From Psychromonas ingrahamii 37 (GTDB lineage Bacteria > Pseudomonadota > Gammaproteobacteria > Enterobacterales > Psychromonadaceae): a DNA stretch of 64,000 nucleotides. This document shows, piece after piece, positions 53,372-62,521 of the stretch. Location of the stretch: contig NC_008709.1 of assembly GCF_000015285.1 (NCBI RefSeq), forward strand, positions 186,001 to 250,000, in the 5' to 3' direction. The position numbers were made by a program, and so were the translations under genes. The first letter of the stretch is position 1; each line of letters begins with the position of its first letter. The notes under the pieces are model-generated. The model was given only the letters and a program-made list of their open reading frames with translations, made no database searches and was not told the DNA's origin.

Positions 53372-54775
53372 TTATAAGGTCATGTTGTGGGCGACCTGAG
53401 CAATTACCTGCAGCTCTCTTAATGACACTTTAAGGCCTGTTTGCTCAGGCAGAGTAAAATAATGTACTGGCTGCTTATAACTGCTCAGTTTATCCTGCAG
53501 GTAAATCTGTAGTTGTTGTTGTTTAATCTTACCATTTTCCCAATCTATAAAAGCTGCCGGGCGCTCTCCAAAAACAGGATCCGTTACAGCAACAATATAA
53601 GCCTGTTTAATATGTGCAAAGTTTAACAGTATTGACTCCAGTTCTTCAGCCTGAATATTTTCGCCACCGGAGATAATTAACCTGTCTGTACGACCTAAAA
53701 TACATAACTCATTGCCCATTAATGCGCCTAAATCTTTACTGGCAAACCATTGATCTTCAGGCAAACGACTGGAGTCTAAATGACCATTAAAATAGCCTGC
53801 AAAGCGCATTTTTCCACGTAAGCAGATCTCATTATTTATTATTTTTACCTGCTGACCGGGTAACAGGATCAATTTTTTACTGTTGGTGGAGGTGGCAACC
53901 TGTGAGCTCATCTCACTTAAACCATAACTTAAATGATACACAAACCCCCGTTGCCTGGTTTGCACCAACAACCGGTCAGAAAAAAGACTGCCACCCAGAA
54001 GAAGGTGTTTAATTGAGAGTTCCTTTTGCTGAAAATCTAAGCTGCTTAATAAACGATAAAGCTGTGTGGCAACCAAAGAAAGGTGGGTTATTTTCTCCTT
54101 TTTTAATAAACTAACACAGAGTTTTTCAGCGCTAACAACCAAGGTGGCTCCGGCTATCAATGTACGGATAACCGTTGCGAATCCACTGATATGGAACAGG
54201 GGCAATGACAAGAGATTTCTATCTTTTGCCCGTAATGCAATACCGTATTGTGAACCAATAGCACTATAATAATGATTGCTAAAACAGTGCATAACAGCCT
54301 TTGGCTGACCACTACTACCGGATGTGAAAATGATATTACAGACTTTTTGGGGATCTATTTTTAGCGGTGCAGGAGCCACTACCCCTTTAGGGTAAATTGA
54401 AAAGTCTATTGCAAGGCTGCTTAAATGCGAATGTTTTTGCGGATTGGCAAGCCAAATAAAGTCACTTTTCAGAACGTTTAAACGTTGCTCGATTTCAGCC
54501 GCACTAAAACGCGGATTTAAAGGACAGAAAATAAGCCCTAAGCGTATGCAGGTGAGCTGCAGTAAAATCACCTTAAGAGAATTTTCCGAGATACAGACTA
54601 ACCTGTCTCCCGCTTTTAAATGTAGATTCAGCAGCTGTCTGCTTAATATGTTGAGTCTATTGTCTAACTGCTGGTAGGTGAGCGAGACCCCGTCAGACTC
54701 GATGGCTAGCGCATTCGCATTGATAATCGCCTGATGACGGACAGGGCAAAAACTCAGTTGCTTGTCCATAGACAC
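53372..54775 (-). CDS. menE: O-succinylbenzoate-CoA ligase
   Basis: 467 residues, ANL superfamily. P-loop CNIIFTSGSSGQPKAVMH, YGLSEMSSQV, RTDRLIISGGENIQAEELES (hinge) and the short C-terminal cap. It activates succinylbenzoate in menaquinone synthesis. Its start lies 22 bp inside the menC 3' end, and the catalytic C-terminal Lys region (EQTGLKVSLRELQ) is unusual: family members have KxxR. Paired with menC, so the assignment is firm. Confidence 0.92.
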   Translation of the reverse strand: MSMDKQLSFCPVRHQAIINANALAIESDGVSLTYQQLDNRLNILSRQLLNLHLKAGDRLVCISENSLKVILLQLTCIRLGLIFCPLNPRFSAAEIEQRLNVLKSDFIWLANPQKHSHLSSLAIDFSIYPKGVVAPAPLKIDPQKVCNIIFTSGSSGQPKAVMHCFSNHYYSAIGSQYGIALRAKDRNLLSLPLFHISGFATVIRTLIAGATLVVSAEKLCVSLLKKEKITHLSLVATQLYRLLSSLDFQQKELSIKHLLLGGSLFSDRLLVQTRQRGFVYHLSYGLSEMSSQVATSTNSKKLILLPGQQVKIINNEICLRGKMRFAGYFNGHLDSSRLPEDQWFASKDLGALMGNELCILGRTDRLIISGGENIQAEELESILLNFAHIKQAYIVAVTDPVFGERPAAFIDWENGKIKQQQLQIYLQDKLSSYKQPVHYFTLPEQTGLKVSLRELQVIAQVAHNMTL

Positions 54776-55785
54776 TCCAAATGTTTAACTTGTTGATTAA
54801 TAGGTGTTTTATTATCTAACTTTTTATCTGAATTTTTATTTAAGATGGCACTTTCAAAAAATTTTAGCGTATCCAATCCGCAGGAAATATCGACCTCTTT
54901 TGACCATTGGCTGGCAAGAAAAGCTAATTGACTTAAACCCAGCGGCGATTCAAATGAGGAGCTGATACTGACACTTAGATGAAATTTTTTGGCTGTTTTT
55001 ATAAAATAATTTAGGCGCTCAAAGGAGCCGATCAGTGTCGGTTTTAAAATCAGAGCCTTGAAACATCGATGGTGCTGATACTGGAACTGCTTTTGCTGTA
55101 GGGTTTCATCCAAAGCAAGCTGCACCTCGTAACGCTCAGCCAGGTTGATATTATCGCTTAAGCTTGCTGTTGGCTCCTCAATATAATCAATCAATTGAGT
55201 ATTAATATTGGCAAAAAACAGATCTGCTTGCGCAAAAGTCCAGCTCTGATTTGCATCACAACGTATCAATAAATTATTATTGAGGGCACTTAATGCTGAA
55301 AATAGGGTTATATCCTTCGCAACGGATTGCCTGCCTATTTTTAATTTGACGCTATTGGGCTTATTTAATTGCAGATACTGTTTAAGCACACTGTGGTTAT
55401 CACCCTGCAATAGCGGGATGCTTTCCGCTGTTTTAAATAATTCTGAGATGGGTATGTTGTGTAAAATACAGTCAAGTGCAAATGCCACACTGGGGTATAA
55501 CAGGATATCGCTTTGGCTGTTTAACGGAGGGGTGTTTAGCAGCGCTATTATTTGTGCTGTCGCCTGTTGCAGAGTCTCCTTGCTAAAACCGGGTAAAGGT
55601 GCGATTTCAGCAAAATTAAACTCACCCTTATCATTTTGTACCTGCAGGATCACTCCCTCGCGAGCGGTGAGCTTAATCCCTTTAAAGACAATCGGTATTT
55701 TAAAGGGAAGTTGATAGCGAAATAGTTTAGCCTGTTGAAATATGGGTTTATTAATCCCTTGTTGCATCTGCGGCCTGTTAATCAC
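54754..55785 (-). CDS. menC: o-Succinylbenzoate synthase
   Basis: 343 residues, enolase superfamily. Catalytic Lys in SVKLKIGRQ (about 152), metal ligands Asp in RCDANQSW, Glu in DYIEEPTA and Asp in LALDETLQ, second Lys in ALILKPTLIG. Converts SHCHC to succinylbenzoate. Overlaps alr by 4 bp and menE by 22 bp. The rest of the men genes (menF, D, H, B) are not in this window. Confidence 0.94.
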   Translation of the reverse strand: MINRPQMQQGINKPIFQQAKLFRYQLPFKIPIVFKGIKLTAREGVILQVQNDKGEFNFAEIAPLPGFSKETLQQATAQIIALLNTPPLNSQSDILLYPSVAFALDCILHNIPISELFKTAESIPLLQGDNHSVLKQYLQLNKPNSVKLKIGRQSVAKDITLFSALSALNNNLLIRCDANQSWTFAQADLFFANINTQLIDYIEEPTASLSDNINLAERYEVQLALDETLQQKQFQYQHHRCFKALILKPTLIGSFERLNYFIKTAKKFHLSVSISSSFESPLGLSQLAFLASQWSKEVDISCGLDTLKFFESAILNKNSDKKLDNKTPINQQVKHLECLWTSN

Positions 55786-56858
55786 TCTTGGTAATGCAGG
55801 GTGACACGAGAGGTTAACTTGGTCACCAGTTCATAAGCGATAGTGCCTATCTTTTGTGCGACAATTTCTGCGGGTAATCCCTCGCCCCAGAGAGTCACAT
55901 CATCACCCACTTTATCTTGATTCATTAAGCCTAAATCAATCGTCAGCATATCCATTGAGATACGACCGACAATCGGAACTATTCGTCCATTGACCAGTAC
56001 AGGTGTACCCTCTGGTGCTAAACGCGGATAACCATCACCATAACCCATCGCTACCACCCCAAGTTGAGTATCATTTTGGGCTGTCCAATGAGCACCGTAA
56101 CCGACACTTTCTCTCGCTTTATGGTCACGTATTGCAATCAAACTTGATTTTAAGGTCATCACCGGACGTAATTGTAAATCCTTTGCTAATCTATCGGCAA
56201 AAGGTGAAATACCATAGAGGGCTATTCCCGGACGGACAGCATCAAAATGCGTCTCGGGCCAGGCAAAAACAGCCGCTGAATTAGCCAGTGATTTTAAGCC
56301 GCTGCCTGCTTGAATATACTGCTTAAATAAAGACAGTTGTTGCGCCGTGGCATTGTTATTCACCTCTTCAGCAGAATGGAAATGGGTGAGAAAATTAATC
56401 GGTTTTTGAACATTTATCGAGCCCTCCAAGCGTTTATAAACGGCATCAAACTGCTCCGGATGAAAACCTAAGCGGTGCATACCCGTATCCAGTTTTAACC
56501 AAATTTTCAGGGGATTAGGTAATTTGGCCTGCATAATCGCAGCAACTTGCTCCTGCGAGTGCACCACGCACTGTAAATCTGCTGCACTTAATGTAGCCAG
56601 ATCACCGTCCTTAAAAAAGCCTCCTAATAAAATAATTGGGTGCTTAATACCCGCGCTACGCAGTATTAATGCCTCACTTAACCGAGCCACGGCAAAAGCG
56701 TGCACATGTTGTAATTTTTGGGCTACTTTTACCATGCCGTGACCATAAGCATTGGCTTTAATCACTGCAATAATTTGGCTCTGTGGGGCCGTTTTCTGTA
56801 ATACCTGAAAATTGTGCTGTAATGCCTTTAAGTTAATAACTGCGCGTATGGTATCCAT
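55782..56858 (-). CDS. alr: Alanine racemase
   Basis: 358 residues. PLP lysine in AVIKANAYGHGMVKVA, DTGMHRLGF, GIALYGISPF, catalytic Tyr in ESVGYGAHW, and VGRISMDMLTIDL. It supplies D-Ala for peptidoglycan. It follows dnaB on the same strand, as in many gammaproteobacteria, and overlaps menC by 4 bp. Confidence 0.96.
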   Translation of the reverse strand: MDTIRAVINLKALQHNFQVLQKTAPQSQIIAVIKANAYGHGMVKVAQKLQHVHAFAVARLSEALILRSAGIKHPIILLGGFFKDGDLATLSAADLQCVVHSQEQVAAIMQAKLPNPLKIWLKLDTGMHRLGFHPEQFDAVYKRLEGSINVQKPINFLTHFHSAEEVNNNATAQQLSLFKQYIQAGSGLKSLANSAAVFAWPETHFDAVRPGIALYGISPFADRLAKDLQLRPVMTLKSSLIAIRDHKARESVGYGAHWTAQNDTQLGVVAMGYGDGYPRLAPEGTPVLVNGRIVPIVGRISMDMLTIDLGLMNQDKVGDDVTLWGEGLPAEIVAQKIGTIAYELVTKLTSRVTLHYQE

Positions 56859-56920
56859 AATTAAACTCTATTTATTATAAATTGGTTTAAGTAATTGCTT
56901 AACGGGCACCTGAGAAATGA

Positions 56921-58321
56921 TCAATCTTCCCCATGGTAAGCTGTACCGGTATATTCATCAAATCGTGAATAACGGCCCTGGAAGGTCAAACGAACCTTTC
57001 CGATCGGGCCATTACGTTGTTTACCGATAATAATCTCTGCAATACCTTTATGCTCACTTGCTTCGTTATAAATTTCATCCCGATAGATAAACATAATTAA
57101 ATCGGCATCCTGCTCAATCGCACCAGACTCACGCAGGTCGGAGTTAATGGGGCGTTTGTCTGCACGTTGTTCAAGGCCACGGTTTAGCTGTGAAAGGGCA
57201 ATAACCGGACAGCGCAGCTCTTTGGCTAGGGCTTTTAATGAACGTGAAATTTCAGATATTTCTAAGGTCCGGTTTTCACTTAATGAAGGTACGCGCATCA
57301 GCTGAAGGTAATCGACCATGATTAAACTAACACCACCATGATCTCGAGCAATACGACGCGCTCGCGAGCGTAATTCCGTCGGCGTGAGGCCAGAACTATC
57401 ATCAATAAACATATTCCCTTTTTGCAGCAGAATAGACATGGTCGATGATAGTGATGCCCAATCATTTTCATCCAGCTGACCGGTTCGTATTTTGCCCTGA
57501 TCAATTCGCCCAAGGGAGGAGAGGATACGGTTCATTATCTGTTCTGCAGGCATCTCCAGTGAAAAAATAACCGTTGGTTTGTCGGCATTTAACGCTGCGT
57601 GTTCGGCAAGGTTCATGGCAAAGGTTGTTTTGCCCATGGAAGGACGGGCTGCCACAATAATTAAATCCCCAGCTTGGAATCCCGTCGTCATCTGATCTAA
57701 ATCATTATAACCGGAAGATAAACCGGTTATACCATCGCGCGGGTTTTTGCATAAATCATCAATTTTTGCCACAGTCGCTTTTAAAATATCTTTAATTGCC
57801 TGTGGGCCTTCGCTTTTATTGCTGCGTGATTCAGCTATTTGGAAGACTCTCGTTTCAGCAAAATCAAGTAATTCATTACTATCTCGACCTTCTGTCTCAT
57901 AACCCGCTTCGGCGATTTCATTGGCAACACCAATTAATTCGCGAACAATGGCGCGTTCTCGGACAATATCGGAATAGTTGTTAATATTAGCTGCACTGGG
58001 GGTGTTTTGCAGCAGCTCTGCAAGGTAGGCAATACCGCCGACTCCTTCCAGCTCTTTCTTATTTTCAAGATGTTCGGAGAGAGTGACCAAATCAACCGGT
58101 ATATCTTCACTGCTCAGCCGTTCAATCATTGCAAAAATTTGACGGTGTGCTCTATGGTAAAAATCACGTTCAACAACCCGCTCGGCAACATCATTCCAAG
58201 CTTCATTATTAAGTAATAAACCACCAATTATTGCCTGCTCTGCCTCAAATGAATGGGGGACAGTTTTAATTGGCGTATTGATTTTGGGTTTCTGCTGCGA
58301 AAAGGGAGGTTTACCTGCCAT
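56921..58321 (-). CDS. dnaB: Replicative DNA helicase DnaB
   Basis: 466 residues. N-terminal helical domain (about 20-125), linker, and RecA-like motor: Walker A AARPSMGKTTFAMN, SLEMPAEQIMNRIL, Walker B SLIMVDYLQLM, SEISRSLKALAKEL, ALSQLNRGLEQR and the arginine finger region KQRNGPIGKVRLTF. No intein. Unwinds the fork as a hexamer. 62 bp before alr. Confidence 0.98.
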   Translation of the reverse strand: MAGKPPFSQQKPKINTPIKTVPHSFEAEQAIIGGLLLNNEAWNDVAERVVERDFYHRAHRQIFAMIERLSSEDIPVDLVTLSEHLENKKELEGVGGIAYLAELLQNTPSAANINNYSDIVRERAIVRELIGVANEIAEAGYETEGRDSNELLDFAETRVFQIAESRSNKSEGPQAIKDILKATVAKIDDLCKNPRDGITGLSSGYNDLDQMTTGFQAGDLIIVAARPSMGKTTFAMNLAEHAALNADKPTVIFSLEMPAEQIMNRILSSLGRIDQGKIRTGQLDENDWASLSSTMSILLQKGNMFIDDSSGLTPTELRSRARRIARDHGGVSLIMVDYLQLMRVPSLSENRTLEISEISRSLKALAKELRCPVIALSQLNRGLEQRADKRPINSDLRESGAIEQDADLIMFIYRDEIYNEASEHKGIAEIIIGKQRNGPIGKVRLTFQGRYSRFDEYTGTAYHGED

Positions 58322-58351
58322 TTTAAATCCTTAACTGAAAAGAATATTTAC

Positions 58352-58379
58352 TATTAACGGGAACGGGTTCCCGTTAATA
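58352..58379. terminator. 12-bp perfect hairpin between dgkA and dnaB
   Basis: TATTAACGGGAA and TTCCCGTTAATA form a perfect stem around loop CGGG. Lacks a T-run on either strand; could end dgkA weakly or sit in the dnaB leader. Confidence 0.5.
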
Positions 58380-58432
58380 AATATAAGATAGGGAACTTTT
58401 TGAGTGATGCTTGCACTCGCAAGCTAATCTCT

Positions 58433-58789
58433 TTATAAAAAGATAATTTCAATCCAAATATAAGCTGTTAAACCTAAGGCGACAAACACAGCTGCAGATC
58501 CCATATCTTTTGCCCTGCCGGCAAGTTTATTATGTTCAATGCCGACGCGATCGACCACGGCTTCAATGGCAGAATTAACAATCTCCAGAATCATGACCAA
58601 GATAATAGGCGTAATTAATAAAATACGTTCGATTTGAGATACTTCTAAAAAGCAGGCGATCGGAATTAAAATAATAGCTAATAAAAGTTCCTGGCGAAAC
58701 GCGGCTTCGTATTTAAAAGTACTTTTTAAGCCTTGCAGTGAATAGCCCATGGCTAAAATAATACGTTTGAGTCCGGTGTTTTTTTGCAT
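58433..58789 (-). CDS. dgkA: Diacylglycerol kinase
   Basis: 118 residues from Met at 58789 (MQKNTGLKRIILA); the frame extends 22 codons further up but E. coli DgkA has 122 residues and the extra part is atypical. Three membrane helices, with the active-site EAAFRQEL in the N-terminal half and ILEIVNSAIEAVVDRVGIEHNKLAGRAKDMGSAAV, the family signature. Phosphorylates diacylglycerol from membrane-derived oligosaccharide turnover. Divergent from plsB. Confidence 0.93.
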   Translation of the reverse strand: MQKNTGLKRIILAMGYSLQGLKSTFKYEAAFRQELLLAIILIPIACFLEVSQIERILLITPIILVMILEIVNSAIEAVVDRVGIEHNKLAGRAKDMGSAAVFVALGLTAYIWIEIIFL

Positions 58790-59010
58790 GAAAGGATAAC
58801 CTGTAAGCTGTTTTATTGGGGTGTTTAGTTTAACAAAACGCGAGGATAAGGTCACTTGCTCATTAGTCGCCGGAAGAATGATTTTTGTGCCTGTACTTTT
58901 ATTGGCAATCTTGGGCTCTCTTATATTTTGTGGGGCAGTTGTCTTTTTTTGTAGTTATTTACGCTGTTTTTTGATATTAGTATCTCAGCCAATAATAATA
59001 GGGACTCTCT

Positions 59011-61410
59011 GTGCTGGTAAAAGGCTCAATCTTTCATCGTGTTATCAATAAGTATTGGGTTAGCAACCATTACGTACCAGTGAATCCTGTGGCAGAATTA
59101 CAGCTTGATTTAAGTCGGCCTATTATTTATCTGGTCGCTCAGAATTGTGCAAGTGACCTACTCGCATTACAATCCTGCTGTTTACAGGCCGGGTTACCAG
59201 ATCCTTATAGACCAATAAATGTCGATCAGGAAAATTTAAGTGCCACTATTTTTATTGATGATAGTGTTTTATCTTCGCCTAAAGCTCAGTTACAAGACGC
59301 AGCCTATTTAAGGCAGTATCAACAATTATTAACCCTGCATCGCAGGCTGCCAAATCTGAATATTCAGTTACTGCCTGTTACTTTTTACTGGGGAAGAAAT
59401 CCCGGGAAACAGGGGAGAAGATCCTGCTTTGATAGGGTTGAGCAACGCTCGGTTGGTTCACTGCATAAAATAGGTATTGTACTGAAAAATGGCAAAGATC
59501 ATCTGCTCCGCTTTAATAAACCTATTTCAATTGCGGCCCTTAGGCATCGACTCGATCCGCAAAAAAGTGATCAGCAAAAAAACAGTGATAGTAAGCAATC
59601 GGCGAATAAACTTGCAAAAATTGCGCTAACCTATTTTGCCAATCAAAAACGTTATAGTATCGGTCCTAAATTGCCAAATCGTAGTGCTATGATCGAGGCT
59701 GTGTTACAGCAACCGCTTTTACGTAAAACTATTCGTACTGCAGCGCTAAGAGAGCAATGCAGTGAACAACAGGTCGATCGACAATGTCGAAAATATTTAC
59801 TTGAAATCAGTGCCAATTTTTCCTACCCGCTGTTACGTGTTTTTCGGCTTATTCTAAAAGGGCTCTGGAATCACCTTTACAGGGGGATTGAAGTTAATCA
59901 CGCAGAGGCGGTAAGGCAGGCGAATCAAAGTGGTGCAGAAATTATCTATCTGCCCTGTCACCGCAGTCATATGGATTATTTATTACTTTCCTATCTGTTA
60001 GTGGAGCAGGGGTTAGTGGCACCGCACGTTGCAGCGGGTGTAAACCTGAGTTTCTTTCCGTTAGGTCCTATTTTCAGACGTTCCGGCGCTTTCTTTTTAC
60101 GACGCACATTTAAAGGTGCTCCACTTTATGCTGCCATTTTTAATGCCTATTTTTCTATGTTATTTAAACAGGGTTATCCTATTGAATTTTTTAGTGAAGG
60201 TGGCCGCAGTCGCACCGGGCGTTTATTACCTCCCAAAACAGGACTTCTGGCGACCACATTACAAACCTATTTAAATCAACCTGAACGTAATGTGATACTC
60301 GTACCGATATATATCGGCTATGACCATATAATGGAAGTTAATACTTATATCAAGGAGTTGTCAGGGCAGAAAAAAGAGAAGGAAAGTGTTTGGCAACTAT
60401 TAGCGGCCGTTAAACAGTTGGGTAATTTTGGTCGCGTTTTTGTCAATTTTGGAGTGCCAATTAATATAAAAAAACACTTCGATCAACAGACTCCAAATTG
60501 GCAAAAAGCAGGGGTCGATGACAGACAGTTCAAAATACAGGTGCAGCAAGTTGCCCGGCAAGTGATGGTTGGTATTAATCAGGCAACGGCGGTGAGCGCA
60601 TTACCTTTATGCGCAGCCATTTTATTAGCCAGTAAAAACTTTCAATCTAAAAAAACAGTTTTTTTAGCGTTACTCGACAAGCACCAGCAATTGCTTGGAT
60701 TAAAGAGTGAAAATAGTTCTCTTACCTATGCAAAAGAGAAAAATTGCTTAGTTTATCGGCAAGCGTTAAGTATGAATAAATTTGAGCAGGATGGAGAACG
60801 CGTTTTTTGTTCAAAAAATCAAGCTATGCAATTAAACTATTACCGTAACAATATTGTGCATGTTTTTGCTTTGCCAAGCCTGGTTTGTCATGTATTGGGC
60901 TACTTAATGCGGATCAATAAAACCTTAAGCTTTGACAATATCATTTATTATGGAGCAAAAGTTTACCCCTTCTTAGCGGCGGACTATTTTTTAAAAATAC
61001 CCGTTAATATAGCGCTACTATTAGAAAATGAATTATCACAGTTACGCGCTATTGGTGTGTTTAAGTTTGAGAAGGGCAGGTATAGTGTCGTCGACGCTGT
61101 TTTGTTTAATGTCTTAGCGCAACATTTACAGGAGACATTTTTGCGTTATCAGCAGTTATTTGTACTACTGTTGAGCTGCAAATATTGGTCGAATGTCGAC
61201 CACCGCGCTATCTGTGTACAGGCGAAAGAAAATTGTCAGCCCTCGAGCATTGATTTTTTTGATGAAAAAGTAACGCATGTGTTTTTACAAACAATGCAAA
61301 ATGAGTACCCTGATTTTGTAACGCAGGAGCAGGGTGAAATATTGCAGGATCTTTTTGCCCCATTCTGCTCAATCGATTTGCAGCCTATAGAGAAGGAAAA
61401 GAAATGCTAA
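59011..61410 (+). CDS. plsB: Glycerol-3-phosphate acyltransferase PlsB
   Basis: 799 residues, GTG start preceded by AGGGA. Acyltransferase motifs: HRSHMDYLLLSY (block I), FFLRRTFKGAPLY (block II), EFFSEGGRSRTGRLLPPKTGLL (block III), VILVPIYIGYD (block IV). Makes lysophosphatidate at the inner membrane. Divergent from dgkA, as in E. coli. The last codons overlap the rhodanese gene by 7 bp. Confidence 0.97.
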   Translation: MLVKGSIFHRVINKYWVSNHYVPVNPVAELQLDLSRPIIYLVAQNCASDLLALQSCCLQAGLPDPYRPINVDQENLSATIFIDDSVLSSPKAQLQDAAYLRQYQQLLTLHRRLPNLNIQLLPVTFYWGRNPGKQGRRSCFDRVEQRSVGSLHKIGIVLKNGKDHLLRFNKPISIAALRHRLDPQKSDQQKNSDSKQSANKLAKIALTYFANQKRYSIGPKLPNRSAMIEAVLQQPLLRKTIRTAALREQCSEQQVDRQCRKYLLEISANFSYPLLRVFRLILKGLWNHLYRGIEVNHAEAVRQANQSGAEIIYLPCHRSHMDYLLLSYLLVEQGLVAPHVAAGVNLSFFPLGPIFRRSGAFFLRRTFKGAPLYAAIFNAYFSMLFKQGYPIEFFSEGGRSRTGRLLPPKTGLLATTLQTYLNQPERNVILVPIYIGYDHIMEVNTYIKELSGQKKEKESVWQLLAAVKQLGNFGRVFVNFGVPINIKKHFDQQTPNWQKAGVDDRQFKIQVQQVARQVMVGINQATAVSALPLCAAILLASKNFQSKKTVFLALLDKHQQLLGLKSENSSLTYAKEKNCLVYRQALSMNKFEQDGERVFCSKNQAMQLNYYRNNIVHVFALPSLVCHVLGYLMRINKTLSFDNIIYYGAKVYPFLAADYFLKIPVNIALLLENELSQLRAIGVFKFEKGRYSVVDAVLFNVLAQHLQETFLRYQQLFVLLLSCKYWSNVDHRAICVQAKENCQPSSIDFFDEKVTHVFLQTMQNEYPDFVTQEQGEILQDLFAPFCSIDLQPIEKEKKC

Positions 61411-61814
61411 TAGACGGAAGAGAATTGGTCGAGTCATTACGCAGCCAAGTGCAAGAGATAAGTGCAGCACAATTGCATGACATACTGCATAAAATACCGC
61501 ATGATGGCACGCAGGCCGTGCTGATTGATATTCGCGAAGTAGCGGAAATAGCTGCAGGCACTATCGCCAACGCTGTACTTATTCCCCGTGGCGTATTAGA
61601 GATGCAAATCAGCTCAGAAGAGAGTCTTAAGCGACGTTTTCCAACGCTTGAAATGCTGGCGGAGCAACCTGTTTATTTACTCTGCCGCTCCGGTGCGCGC
61701 TCTGTATTATCTGCAATCTCTCTGCAACAGATGGGATTTAAACATGTTTATTCCGTTGCTGGTGGATTTTTAGCCTGGCAGGCAGCGGGTTACGAGTGCA
61801 CTAATAAAATATAA
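61404..61814 (+). CDS. Rhodanese-like sulfurtransferase
   Basis: 136 residues, single rhodanese domain: LIDIREVAEIAAGTIANAVLIPRGVLEM, and the active-site loop LLCRSGARSVLSAISLQQMGF with catalytic Cys near residue 95. The ATG overlaps the plsB stop, so translation is probably coupled. Substrate unknown; a persulfide carrier role is the family default. Confidence 0.88.
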   Translation: MLIDGRELVESLRSQVQEISAAQLHDILHKIPHDGTQAVLIDIREVAEIAAGTIANAVLIPRGVLEMQISSEESLKRRFPTLEMLAEQPVYLLCRSGARSVLSAISLQQMGFKHVYSVAGGFLAWQAAGYECTNKI

Positions 61815-61835
61815 AAATCATCCTCAAAACTTTTG

Positions 61836-61878
61836 ATTTATTAACTTTTTTATTTATTAACTTTTTTATTTATTAACC
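61836..61878. repeat. 16-bp tandem repeat upstream of yigZ
   Basis: ATTTATTAACTTTTTT occurs twice in direct succession and a third partial copy (ATTTATTAACC) follows. The array ends 1 bp before the yigZ Shine-Dalgarno sequence GGGGAG. It could vary in copy number and alter the leader. Confidence 0.75.
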
Positions 61879-61893
61879 TGGGGAGCATTTGTG

Positions 61894-62517
61894 ATGGAGC
61901 CGTATTTTATCCCGATGGAAAATTTATTTTTTCAGGAGGAGATAAAAAAAAGTCGTTTTATGACTTATGTAGCTCGTATAGAGGGAAAAGAGCAGGCGTT
62001 AACCTATGTACATGGGATTAAAAAATCACATCAGGCAGCATCTCACCATTGCTGGGCTTATATTGGTGCTGCTCCCGATAACGATATGTGTATGGGACGC
62101 AGTGATGATGGTGAGCCTAAAGGCACGGCAGGCAAGCCTATATTGAGTACGTTGCAGGGTAGTCAGATAGGTGAAATTATTGCCGTTGTGGTGCGCTATT
62201 CGGGTGGCATAAAGTTAGGTACCGGTGGTCTGGTACGCGCCTATTCGAACGGGGTACAGCAATTAATAAAACAGCTTATAACAACTGAGAAACGTTTTTA
62301 TCAGCGCTACCAACTACACTGTGATTATGCGCAAATGGCACAAATAGAAAGTTTATTAGTGGTACTGTCGGGGCGCATTGTAGAAGTTGATTATTTGCAG
62401 TCTATTCAGGCGTTGATTGAAGTTGATCAACAGTTGTGTCAACAATTTATTGAAAAACTCGACTCCCTGACGCAGGGGCAAGTTATTGCCAAAAAAATTC
62501 CCATTACAGTGAGATAA
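61894..62517 (+). CDS. yigZ: IMPACT/YigZ family protein
   Basis: 207 residues from the ATG at 61894, 8 nt after GGGGAG; a GTG three bases earlier is possible. IMPACT domain: KKSRFMTYVARIEGKEQALTYV, HHCWAYIGAAPDND, SDDGEPKGTAGKPIL, and VVVRYSGGIKLGTGGLVRAYS. A DUF1949 C-terminal domain follows. Related to eukaryotic IMPACT, a translation regulator; the bacterial role is poorly known. 4 bp before trkH. Confidence 0.93.
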   Translation: MEPYFIPMENLFFQEEIKKSRFMTYVARIEGKEQALTYVHGIKKSHQAASHHCWAYIGAAPDNDMCMGRSDDGEPKGTAGKPILSTLQGSQIGEIIAVVVRYSGGIKLGTGGLVRAYSNGVQQLIKQLITTEKRFYQRYQLHCDYAQMAQIESLLVVLSGRIVEVDYLQSIQALIEVDQQLCQQFIEKLDSLTQGQVIAKKIPITVR

Positions 62518-62521
62518 CTCA

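Noticed and set aside
53372-55785. Complete menaquinone operon
   Set aside because: Only menE and menC are here; alr follows directly upstream and an lpxL-type gene downstream.
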